Source: Chromera velia
Lineage: Eukaryota > Sar > Chromeraceae
Length of the DNA stretch: 64,000 nucleotides
Assembly: GCA_018398765.1 (NCBI GenBank)
Contig: JAHBMJ010000112.1
Coordinates: 89,463-153,462, forward strand
Direction of reading: 5' to 3'
The notes under the pieces were generated by a model that worked only from the letters and a program-made list of their open reading frames with translations, was not told the origin of the DNA and ran no database searches. A program made the position numbers and the translations under genes. Of the stretch, positions 24,325 to 35,743 are shown piece by piece. Position 1 is the first letter of the stretch, and each line of letters opens with the position of its first letter.

Positions 24325-25092
24325 GAGGGGAAAGGGAGGCATGGGGGGAGTCCTCTTCTTTCGTCTCATCGCGACCCAGGTCGCTCAGAGTTTTTTCTGT
24401 TGTCACTTTGCTTTGGAGGAAAGTATGAGGGAGGAGCCATGCGCAGCGAGTGGCCACAGTCAGTGTTGCGTTGCATGCCTGGCCAGAGGGGAGAGAGGAA
24501 AGTGGATCCAGCTTATCGAAGCTGTGACTGCCACTGTTTTCGTACTTTTCGATCCGGTTGCTGGTTCGGGATGTCAGCAGGTCAAAAGAATGCTGTGGTG
24601 GAAGGAAAGAAGCAGGGAGGGTAGCGTTTCTCTCTGACTCACTCAATCACCAGTGGGTGGGGAATGACTGCCTTTTGGATTCTTGACTGTTTCCTCCGAC
24701 CGGACCCCTTCACACGCACGCAACTGAATGATCGAACCAACGGTACCGGACCCATCGGTTCGGTTCATGTACTTTTATTCTTTCGTACCGAATCTCAACC
24801 AAACAAAACGACTTCATGTATATTCCTTTTTAGCCTGTCGCTGGCTGTTTGCATGTGAGTCGACTGCCAATTTTTGGTACTATTTCCTCTGACAGCGTTT
24901 GCCTGCATGCCGTTGCAGTATACTGCTTGCTTGCGTGCATACCGGTGCCTGCCCTCCTCCTGTTTGTGATGGGCGTATCTGTTGATGGCCTTGATGGGCG
25001 TTTCGGTTTGAGAAGCCGGGCCGTCCACCTACCTGGTTTGCTCAGCCAAAGCGTCCACTTATCAATCAATCTGTCTCTTTGTCTCCCCTTTG

Positions 25093-25157
25093 CTTGTTTT
25101 TTTCTTTCTTTCTTTCTTTCTTTCTTCCTTTCTTTCTGTCTTTCTTTCTTCCTGTCT

Positions 25158-25221
<64 letters not shown>

Positions 25222-25257
25222 CCTTCCTTCCTTCCTTCCTTTCTTCCTTCCTTCCTT

Positions 25258-25314
<57 letters not shown>

Positions 25315-25460
25315 CTGCCTTTCTTTCTTTCTTTCTTTCTTTTTATCTTTCTCTCCTTGCTTCCTTCCTGCCTTCTTGTCTTCTTGTTTTTTTCTTTTAT
25401 GTATGTATGTATGTATGCATTTTTGTATGTATGTACTATGCAATCTGTCCTTCCTTGTCT

Positions 25461-25505
<45 letters not shown>

Positions 25506-25532
25506 CGTGTGCACGTGTATGTGTGCGTGTGT

Positions 25533-25578
<46 letters not shown>

Positions 25579-25676
25579 CTGGATTTGTTCGTCCAAGTTA
25601 ACTACCGGTGGTGGAGAGGCCGTGTGACAGCTGGAGGGTGTCTGGTTGTGTGGGTAAAGAAGCGTACGCCTAGCGG

Positions 25677-25719
<43 letters not shown>

Positions 25720-25720
25720 T
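25093..25720. repeat. Compound microsatellite (CTTT, CT, CTTC, ATGT, GT)
   Basis: Successive runs of TTTC/CTTC, CT, ATGT near 25400, CT again, then GT at 25495-25575 and 25683-25720. Frames across it are low-complexity and not genes. Confidence 0.93.
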
Positions 25721-26207
25721 ATATACTTGTGATCACTATAGTTGTGATACGTAAAGTTGTAGAGTAAAATAGAGTTTAAAGTTCGAAAATATAACCTATA
25801 CTAGTAGAATATATATCTTTTTAAACTCATATTTTTTTAAAAGTTTTTTTTTTTTTAAATATATATTTCTTAAATATATAGAAAGAATCAATGTGTTTGA
25901 TTGATTGCCAGTGGGTGATTGATTAATTTTTAGGATTAGGATTAGGATTTATGTCCGGAGGATTGGCCTCCCGCCCCAATGCCGAATGTCCAATTTATCA
26001 TGCCCTAGGGCCTTGTCGCATAACATAGAATAGCATTGATGTTCCAGGTTTTGCCCGCGTTGCTCGCTACTGTAGCTCTAAGCCTAGCTGGAATCCTGTT
26101 ACTTTTAAAGTTTTAAAATGAAAACAAAAATTAGAATCTAAAGTTTGTGGTAATTTTTTTTTGCTCCAGTTTCTGCCGTTTGCCTAAGGCGACTAAAGGC
26201 GTAACGG

Positions 26208-27053
26208 CAGGGTTACTTTTCTGGTCGGTAACAGGTGTAGTCTACCGGCAATTGCCGGTAACCGGTAATGGCCTCAGTCTACCTTCCTTTTACCAACAAA
26301 AAAAAAAATAAAAATTATAAGGTCAAAAAAAAAATTTCGCCTGCGGCGCCAACCTTCAAAAACATGTTTTTAACTGTTTATTAACATTTGAAAAGCCTAT
26401 TAGCAAAAAAAATATATACATGAATTTTATAATTTACTATAATTTCAATTATATTTTAACTGCTTCGATCACCCCTATATTAAAGTGACATAAAGTTCTA
26501 ACAGCTCTGTCCAACAGCTACTCCTTTTTCCTTAAATTGACTCTGTTCCATCTCCTACTGTTCTGTTTCTCTGTATCAGGCCTTGAGCCGTCGTTTGAAA
26601 GCGATCAAAGTAAGGAACGAGTAACGACTTAGTAGTACTTAGCGTAGTCGGCTCCTAAGGCATACTTATCCAGAGTTCACACCTTACAGAAGTAAATACT
26701 GTTCACAACAATATGAAGAGACTTCCTCTTGCTTGTGTCTTTATTCTGTTTGATCCATCTGTATCTGTATTCTAATCTGTATCAATACAATTAATAATAT
26801 AGATTGTAGGATCGACCGGCATACATCACTTGACCTAGTGACTGTCTTACACCTTGCATACTGCCAGTTGCAACTGGACAGTAAAAGCACTTCTTCGGAC
26901 TATGCTACCTATGATTGATTGATTGACCTATAAGGGACTGTGAGTGATTGTTAGAATTCTGTAAAGTCTTTTCCGACTGCCAGCAAACTCTGCCGGTAAT
27001 TACCGGTTACCGGTAATGAAGCTTGTCTACTGCCAAAAAAATCAGCAACCCTG
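26208..27053. mobile_element. Non-autonomous hAT-like DNA transposon, 846 bp
   Basis: The left end is CAGGGTTAC and the right end GCAACCCTG (inverted CAGGGTTGC). The element is flanked on both sides by the identical 8-mer CGTAACGG (26200-26207 and 27054-27061). An 8-bp target duplication and CAGGG-type ends are the signature of the hAT superfamily. Subterminal inverted segments rich in CCGGTAACCGGTAAT lie near both ends. The interior is AT-rich with no transposase frame, so it depends on an enzyme encoded elsewhere. Confidence 0.85.
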
Positions 27054-27061
27054 CGTAACGG

Positions 27062-28188
27062 TGCTAGCGCTAGTGTTTGCATGCGGGCACTCATAGTTTA
27101 AACCTAGGTTTGAGTTAGTTCGAGTCAACCGTTTAAACTTTAAACACATATTGATTTGATCTATGCTAGATTTCCTAGTAGATTTCACTAGGGATTTCAT
27201 CACATGATCATGACATGATAATTTTGATCACTAGTTTTATCATATCTGTACGCAACAGCCTACTAAGACGACAGTAAAGAGAGGAATTGGCGCATAATAA
27301 AGTGTTCAATGATGTGCAGTGGAGTGCAACGATACAACTTTCGTTTACGCGATCGTCCGTCCGGATCTCTCCGCTTACGATCGAACTGTGCGCACTCAAT
27401 GCCATGCAGCCAGCCTCTCCGATTGAGAGGACGGGGCATGCATGGGTTAGATCGCCAACGTGATCTTCAAAGAGAAACCTTACCGATGTACAATGGACAG
27501 ATTTTGAGAAGTGGAAGAGTGACGACTTCCCCGTCTCTGACGAGGAGGAAGCCGCAATGGTGGGCAGGTACAGAATGCAGAGGAAAGTGAAAAAAAGAAT
27601 ACACACAAACGGACGGCTAGGTGGAGAGAGAGAAAGAGAGAGCGAGGCGCCAGAAGGCCCCCCCTTCCCTCATTGAAAGCGGTTTAATTATTTCTTCCCG
27701 TTGTTCATCCATGAATTTCTTCAATTATTATTCTGGCATCTCTCAATAATGTCTTAAGTCATTCATTCCTTCACGTCGACCTTAATTCGCATCCTTCACT
27801 TCTCCTTCCCTCCAATCATTCATCATTTATTCTTACTGTCACCGATCCTGCCATCGGCGGACGGGACTGGCCGATCAGAGAGACCGCGGGGTGCGTTCTC
27901 TCTGCAAGGGCACAGACCGTCACCCAACTATTTCTCCCCCCCCCATCAGTTTCTCCTCGTTCTCACTTCTCCTCTTTCGTTCGTTCTTTCCTTCCTTCCT
28001 TCCCTCCCTCCCCCCTCCTCTCTTTCATCCCTCTCCGGAACAATCAATCCTTCGGGGAGGTTGCCGACTGACTGCATGATCGAGCAAACACACAGCTGCA
28101 AGGAAGACGGACAGCTGTTGGAGAAATCAGGAGGGAGACGGCAACGGGGACAGGCGAAAGAAACAAAGACAAAAGAAGACGAGACGAG
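27062..28188. other. Intergenic region
   Basis: Short frames near 27208-27606 on both strands resemble nothing I know and overlap each other. 27640-28060 is pyrimidine-rich. No gene is called. Confidence 0.5.
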
Positions 28189-29327
28189 CTACAACGAGGG
28201 AGTTCCGTGCACCCGCACTCTGTACACGCACACACGCTCCCTGCCGTCTCCCTCACCGTAGAAGGAGTCAAACCGGAAAGTCACGGTGTCTGTCGCTTCA
28301 GTCGGGGGAATTCCGTACTGCTTCGGAAGTCCCTCGGCAGTCTTGCTGCCTGGTTTATCAAGCTGGATAGAAGCCACAGGACGCCCCCTCTGTACACGAC
28401 GGAACTTCTCCAGGGTTCTCTCTGACTCAGTGAGGCCCTGCCCCTCAGGAGCAGAGAGAGAGGATGAGCCTGGCCAGAGGAAGACAGACACCACCCCCGG
28501 TGCCATCTTATAGGGTGATCTCTCAGGGTCAATGTGGTCCACACCCACTGCAGTGACCTTGATCTGCACCAGAGAGAAAGAGAAAGAGAAAGGCCCAAAT
28601 GGAGTCACTTCCTTCCACCCACAAAGGAGGGACACACAGAACCAAGTCATCAGAAACAGCCGATATACCAGGCAAGTAGCGGCGTCGTTTTTTTTTTCTC
28701 TCAGAAACCCAGAAATACGAAGAATGAAGACAGAGCTGGAGCGTTCAACGCTTAAGCTGAAAAAGGAAATTACAGCAGGTAGAAAGCTGAGCGCAACTCT
28801 CTCCCAAAATCTTTATGGAGGGAATCAAAGACGAGACAGAAACACGAACAGACATGGAAGAGATACATCAGCCGACCACCAAAATCTCCCTCCCTCTTTC
28901 GTAACTTTCCCTTCCCAACCGAATCCCTCCCCCCAACCACGAACCTTCGACTTCAGCCGGACCGTCAGAGTGCCCCCCAGCGAGACGGGGAAGCACCGAC
29001 CGGGCGTCATTTCGGAGTCTAGAGCCACGAGAGGGCTGTGCAGCTCCTCATGGGATCTTTCGAGTTTGAAGGAGAGAGACCCCTTTCCCTTCTCGGTGAA
29101 GGCATCTTTCAGTACCTTTCCTGCTTGCTCAAGACGGTGCACCCTGCAGACGGATAAGAAAAGACGGGGGCACAGGCAGAGAAAGTTTCTTTCCTCTCCC
29201 TTTGTTACTGCTCCCATCCTGTCTGTCTATCTGTCTGTCTGAAAGAAAGGAAGCGAAAAAGTAAAGAAAAGAAAAGACGATATAGTCTGTCTGCCCCCTT
29301 TTTTCTGTCTGACGAACGGTGTGTGCC

Positions 29328-29364
<37 letters not shown>

Positions 29365-32300
29365 CCTTGCGGCTTGAGAATAATTCTACTCCCGTCTGGT
29401 TGACCGTCATTTCTGCTTTCTTTCGTGCCAACTGCACCCCCCTTCCTTTGGCTCGGAACGCGAAGCTTTCATGGATGAGGGAAGGATTCTTTAAGAAAGA
29501 AGCAGGGATGGATGAATGAACGAATGAATGAAGGGCAAAATGGATGAAGAAAAAGACGGAACACAGAATAAAGGCAGCACCCAAACAGAAAGAAATTCTT
29601 CCCTTTCGTGGCACCGGAGAAGAGAGAAGCCGCTTCACTGCCAAAAAAGGAAACGGGAACAGAAATTCGAGAAAAACTCGTCATAAACCCCACAAAGAAA
29701 GAAAGAAAAGAAAGAAGAAAAAAAACAAAGAAAAACAAAAAAACAGAAACTCTTCAAAGAAAAAAAAAAGAAAAGGAAGAAAGAAAAACCCACGTCGATG
29801 ACGACTCCGTGCCCGGTGCTGTTCCCCCTGGCATGTGAGGAAGAGCTGTACCCTCCAGGAGCACCCGGGCCCCCAACGAAGAGAGAGCCCAGTCAACTAC
29901 AGGAAGGTCTGCAGGAGCTCCCCCCTTCTTTTGGAGGTCAGCCTCCAGTTTGTCAAGATGAGAGCGGAGGACCCCGAGCTCTTCCTGGGTCTTTGCAACC
30001 CTCTGGGTCGTCTCTTTGTCCACCTGAGGGCCCTTCTTTGTGCTCTGCTGCTGCGACCTTCTGACGTCCTCGACAGACTGACGGACGTTCGCGATCTCTG
30101 TCTCCATCACGCCTACCTGCTTTCGCTGCAAATAATTCGAAGAGCAACATTGTCACACATTGCGTGATTTCTGATTTTCATACAGTGGAAAATTATTCGT
30201 CCCTGTGCGACGTGAAATTTCAGGACGCCAGTGGCAGGAGACGGAGGCGGAATGCTTTCTGCAAGTGTTTTTCGACTCATTGGGAACGATATCTTTGACA
30301 GTCGCTCCTACCTACATTATCATTTTTGCACCACACCCACACCCACACCCACACCCACACACCCACACCCACACCCACACACCCACACCCACACACACGT
30401 CGCATGGGGACATGCAGACAAATGGGGTGGAGGGAAAGACCGAGACATGTACAAAGAGAGGAGACCAGAGAAAGACAGACAAAAAGACACAGACCCAGAC
30501 AGGAAGCAAGCGACACACAAACAAACTGACCAGAGCAGACATAGCTGCCGCCATATCTTCCGCATTCTTCTTGAGGCTCGTCTCTGTGTCCTGTCTGAGC
30601 AGATTCACATCGCCCTCGAGAGATCCCTTCAGGTTGGACTCTCTCTCATCTAGTTTTTGCATCCATGCCGCCTCGGCAGACGACATTTCTGTCTTCATCT
30701 CTTTCAGTAATTCTGCCCATATGGCATGCTCCTGGGCCTGGATTTTCTCTTGCAAATCTACGTTCATCTTCTCCCACAACTTTTCCTCCAAACTATCTAG
30801 ATCAATAGGGGGACCGTCAGGAGAGGGATGTACAGACTGCTTAGCCAGAGATTCTTTGAGCTCTTCGTACAACTCTCTGCCTTCTCTGTCAACTTTCGAG
30901 ACAGCATCTCTGACAGTCTCCAGTTCGATCGCGGTCTCTCTGACCATTTTGTCTACACCCTCCACTCTCTGTCCCACAGTGTGAATCTTTGTATCAAGTG
31001 ACTTCACTCTCTCATCCGTCGTTTCTCTTTCCTTTTCAATGCCCATCCTGAATTCCTTTGCAGCCGTCTCTCTCTCGGACTCTCTGAGTGTCTCTGCAGT
31101 CGAGAGGCGCTCAGAGAGCCGGGACACTTCCTCGTTCGTGGAGTGGATGCGGAGATCCATCTCAGCAGTGGCCAAGGAGAAGTTAGAGGTCAGGGCCCGC
31201 ACAGTCCAGTTCATCACGTCCTGGCCGACCTGCAAGCGGACAGACATGTGGACAGATTTCAGTGAACCGAATGCGGAAACGCGAGCGCACTCCGGGGCGG
31301 GTCAGAAAGTAGCTGAAGACAGCCCGAAGACGATCCATGGATCGAAGAAAGAAGGGTCAAACAAAAAGAGAAAGACGAGAGAGGAAAGAGGAGGAAGCCG
31401 GGGGGCGCAAAGAAAACTAACGTCTCCTCTCAATGTGCATGAAAGCGCTCACATAGTAGTCACCGAGAAAAACAAACAATGCCGTCCTAACGCTCTTACG
31501 CCAGCGATCAAGAAAAGAAAAAGAATAGCAGGCCAGCACAGAGAAAGAAGAGAGGAGAAGAGAAGTGTGAGGAAGAGGGAAGCGCTCTTTCTCCTCCCAT
31601 CATTTCGCTTTCATTGTTTTGGTCAAAGCACAGTCTTTGTCTTGTTGCTGATTTCTCTCTTCCTTTCTCTCCCTCTCTCCTTTGGCCTCACACACTCCAT
31701 CAACCTTGCCCCTCCTTACCTGGAGTTCAGCGATGTCTCTGTCTGTCTGAGCTTTGTAGTCTGCAACAGCCACAGCACGAAGCAGCAACACGAAAAGTCA
31801 CTCGGGTAATCATTCATTCAGATGGCGAGAGAGGGGGTCCACAGGGGAGGGGCGCACATAAAAGTAAGGCAGTGGAGGTCTCTTGAGTAGGATTCGCTCA
31901 GAAAGAATCAAAGGGAGAGACGGAGAACGAAACGGCAACAAAGAGCGAGAGAAAGGAAATCAAGCACTGATCGCCACGAGGACTACCACAAACGACAAGG
32001 CGGAAGGAAACACAACCACGTCACGTCACAAAGACGGCAACGCCCGAGATCAAATGGGTGTGGCACAAAAGAGGAATCAAATCAACCCTGTGTGATGTAG
32101 AGACAGGGACAGCCTGGCAGCATGAGAGAGAAGGGAAAGGCAGAAAGAAGAGAGCAGAAGGAAGAGAGGAAAAGAACACCCGAGCAGATCGACGCTTCAT
32201 TGATTGTTTTCATTCCACAATCGACCCTGATTTGAGTTCGGTCGATTGCTCAACAACTTCCCTTCCCACGAATTTCGGGTACTCCGCCATTCCCTTCCCT

Positions 32301-34779
32301 TCCCGACCGCTGCTGTGTCCCTCTTTCTATTTGATTATCACACTCTGGAGAGAGAAAAAAAGATGCCGATCACTTTTGTGAACTTCATCCCACTACGTCA
32401 GGGTGATATCCATGGATCGAAATTCGGGCAGGAGATGCGCTTTTGGAGAAGACGTCAGACGATTGGAAAAAGGGATCAAAGGCAGGACCGACGGAAGCAA
32501 GGAAAGATAAAAAGACACACAGACCGACCAACCATCGAGTTTGGCAGCCCATGTGTTCATATTTGACGCAAGAAGGTCGATCTTGTCATCAGTTGTCCGA
32601 ATCGTCTCGGCGAAGTTCTTCTTGATGCTCTGCACCCCCACACGCATCTCCACACACCCGTGCACGCGCGTGCGCACACACACACACACACACACATTGA
32701 AAAAAACATCGACACATACACAGAGAGGGGGAGGGGGGGAAGGCGACCGCGCGCGAGCGAGAGAGAGAGAGACAGACGCAGAAGCGGTTGCCCAGCCTCC
32801 TCTACCTTGAGAAGAAAAAACGAACGCACGCAAAAAAAAAAACAGGCGGGCAAAAATACGCAGAGACAAATTAACATTTCAACGGACGCGCAGACAGATG
32901 GACTGATAGACTAACAGACATATGTGGAGCCAGACAAACTATATCGTCTTTTCTTTCCTTTTTCTCTTCCTTTCTTTCAGAGCCAGACAGCCGGACAGAC
33001 AGCCGGACACCCAATTTGTTGTTTTTGAACGGACGTAGCTAGCGCAGCCAGCCAGAGGTGGAACACAGGGTGCAAACTGACGGCTGCCAGCTTCTCCAAG
33101 TCTTCGCCTCCCGTCCTCTCTCCTGTGATGCCCGGTTCGCCCAGTGGAAGAGAGACAGAAGACGTCTGAGGACCCAAGCTGGGGTAGACGAGAGGGTAGG
33201 CCATCAGAAGTCCAATGAACAGTAAGCAGGTCACTGCAATACGACGATGTAGGAAGAGGAACACAGACGTTCTGACAGACCGACAGACCAAGAACACAAA
33301 AGGTTCTTCCCAACTTGCACAGAACTGCAATAGGACACGATAGAGCCATGGGAGCACCCACATATACACTCGCACAGAGGAAGGGAGAGGTACGCTCGGC
33401 TTTACTGATTTTCAAGGAGAGCGTGGTCCCCATCCGTCTTACAACACACAAAACTTCCAGACGAGGGTTATACGTTAGGGGGAAAGATCGAAAATTTGCT
33501 GTTAGCCGATGAGAGAAAACCAATCGCACAAAGCAAAGAGAAGAAGGAAGGACCTGTGGAAAAAACTCAACAGACCGACCGACCGACCGACGGAACCGAT
33601 AGAGATCCACTTGAACACCTTCAGCTGCTTTTCCTTCTCCTCCTGCTGCTGTTGTTGAAGAACCTGCTGTTGCGCCATTTGTGCGGCGAGACCCCCTCCC
33701 CCTCCCCCCGATCCTGACGCCGACGCAGACCCAGACTGGCCAGCAGCGCCACCCCGCCGATTCCCCCCGCGAGGGTTGGCCCTGCTGTTGCTCGCCCCAT
33801 TTGCTCCTCCCTCCGCCTCCTCAACCTCAGCATGAGAGCTCCGCACGGAACCTTCACCGAGGTCCTGCAGGCAGAAGAAGAAAAGACACAAAAGAGCACG
33901 CACTCACACGTGAATCTTGCAGCTTTCTCACAACAGAAGTCTTCTCGACGAGCGCTGGAGGCCCGCACGCGTGACTGGAGGGAGAGCTCCACCAGACGGG
34001 ATGACCAGAGCGTAAGGGAAAGACCAGAGAGTATATCGGAAGGAAGGAAGACCAAATCGATCAGGGATGGACAGTGGGCAGAAAACAAAGAGGAAAGCGG
34101 GACGACAGACTGAGGAATGAGCACAGAAAGAAAGGGGGAAGAGGGAGAATCCAGCAGCAGGCAAGAAAAAAGAAAACGTAGCTGAATGCAACTTTACTGA
34201 TCAAACAAAACCAAATCGGGAGACACCAAGCAGCTTCTCTTGTTGACTTCATCAAGTCACTCACCCTTGATCCGCGAGCAGACCCTCCGGTCTCTGCAGA
34301 TCAGAAAGAGGGGGAAAGAGGAGGTGAGAAAAGACAGAGAACAAGGAGGATCTGCACGAAGCGTCGAATCGCGGTTCCTTGCAAAGCAGACTGAGCCCCT
34401 GAAATCCTTGCGATACAGAAGAAGAGAAGGAAAACATCAATCACGCAAAACGACTGACGTCTGGGTTGGCTGATTCGTGTGCGCGGATTCTGCAGGCAAA
34501 TATTCAACAGCAGAGGGGTGTGCATTCTTTTGAAGATGAGAAGCGTTGCACTGTTCACAAAAATTGGAAGGTCTGAAAACGCACGTGCGACATAAGTGAT
34601 TCCACTTCTTCTCGAGTAAAGTGCTGTCCCTGAATACGTGCAGATCTCCTTCTAGTTCCCGGCGTGACCGGAGGTGGGAAATTCCCTCCAAAGAGAAGGC
34701 CAGTGACAGAATTCGGACCCGTTCCCGTCCCGACACCAGTCAAAGAGACACCTTCACTCCCTTCTCTCTCCCACTCCAT
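28189..34779 (-). CDS. SUN-domain protein (nuclear-envelope LINC component), 817 aa
   Basis: Eleven minus-strand exons (34779-34585, 34293-34265, 33974-33908, 33864-33597, 33233-33082, 32629-32533, 31760-31720, 31229-30531, 30125-29794, 29143-28945, 28563-28189) join to 2454 bp. SUN proteins cross the inner nuclear membrane and bind KASH proteins in the perinuclear space. Residues 1-180 are Gly/Ser/Gln-rich with a Gln run, and a membrane helix lies near 181-205 (WISIVTCLLFIGLLMAYPLV, formed across a splice junction). Long coiled coils fill about 237-600. The C-terminal SUN domain starts near 595 (VDWALSSLGARVL), has the core PLVALDSEMTPGRCFPVSL and GTLTVRLKSK, and ends with the diagnostic VCVYRVRVHGTP just before the stop. 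The first three small exons are the least certain. Confidence 0.87.
30325..30400. repeat. CCCACA hexanucleotide repeat
   Basis: Short CACCCA/CACA run in an intron of the SUN-domain gene. The Gly-Val-Trp frames are artefacts. Confidence 0.85.
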
Positions 34780-35743
34780 CCTCACCAAGCATCTCTGCTC
34801 AAAGGCCGAACCAGTTCTGGGACGCAAAAAAGACTCTAAACACAAAAGAATTACCACACTCCTCGTACATGCAATTGAGCAGAAGGCCTAATATATACCA
34901 CTCCAAAGTATATAACTCCAAGTACTTTGGAGATTCTCACGATTTCTCACGATGTCCAATGCCTGCAGGATTTCAAGACCAATGATTGAAGACGGGGGGT
35001 CGGCCGGCTGCATAAGGCGCGCCCCGCGTCGGGCGCGCCTGCATGATCGAAAATTAAGCTGCATGAGGCGCCCACCCCCGGCGCCCTACCGAGACCCCGC
35101 CCCTCGGAAGTCCGCCAAACCCCGCCAGCCACCGTCTAGGCCGCCGTCTGATACCATACATCATGGACCCTCCGACCCAGACCTACAAACATCTTATAAC
35201 AACCCCCCTTATTATGTTTCTTCTAGTTCCTTCTTATTCCTTCTAGTTCTTCCGTCCAATTCTTATGCTAAAAGACTCACCTAAGCTGACAATTTTTTAG
35301 TTATAACAAATTTTAGTCTGGTGCCTTAAAAAATCTACAAGTCTTTCAGAAAGACTCGTTTGTGAATTAAAAAACTAGACTGTACGCAATTATATACAAT
35401 CACACAAAAAAAATAAAGGAAGACAAAATAATGTAAAATAATGTTAAGGAATGAGCGGCTGCGGGGTTATGGACGGTAAGTGAATCTAGCTTTCATACAA
35501 GAATGTTTTTTATTTTAATTTTTTTAATAGAGATTTTAATAGTATTTAATATATTTTTAATATACATTTATCATTTTTTTAAACATATTTTCTAATCATT
35601 TTTATAAGGTTAGTGTTTACTATTACTAATTTTCTTACCAATTTTTTCAGGGTACGTCCGTCATGCAGCGATATACTATGCAGAGCCCGCTATCCAGTCC
35701 GCTAGTGGATGGCTTACTTCCGCCTCCAGCATTGTACCATCAA
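34780..35743. other. Intergenic region with GC-rich palindromic patch
   Basis: Near 35010-35080 lie inverted GGCGCGCC words and two TGCAT(A/G)AGGCGC motifs. From 35290 on the sequence is strongly AT-rich. No exon is recognised. The SUN-gene promoter should lie in its left part. Confidence 0.5.

Noticed and set aside
25925-25950. TTAGGATTAGGATTAGG telomere-like run
   Set aside because: Only about three imperfect units inside interstitial AT-rich DNA; too short to call telomeric.
27208-27606. Overlapping plus and minus frames near 27.3-27.6 kb
   Set aside because: No recognisable domain, splice context or family resemblance; chance frames cannot be excluded.
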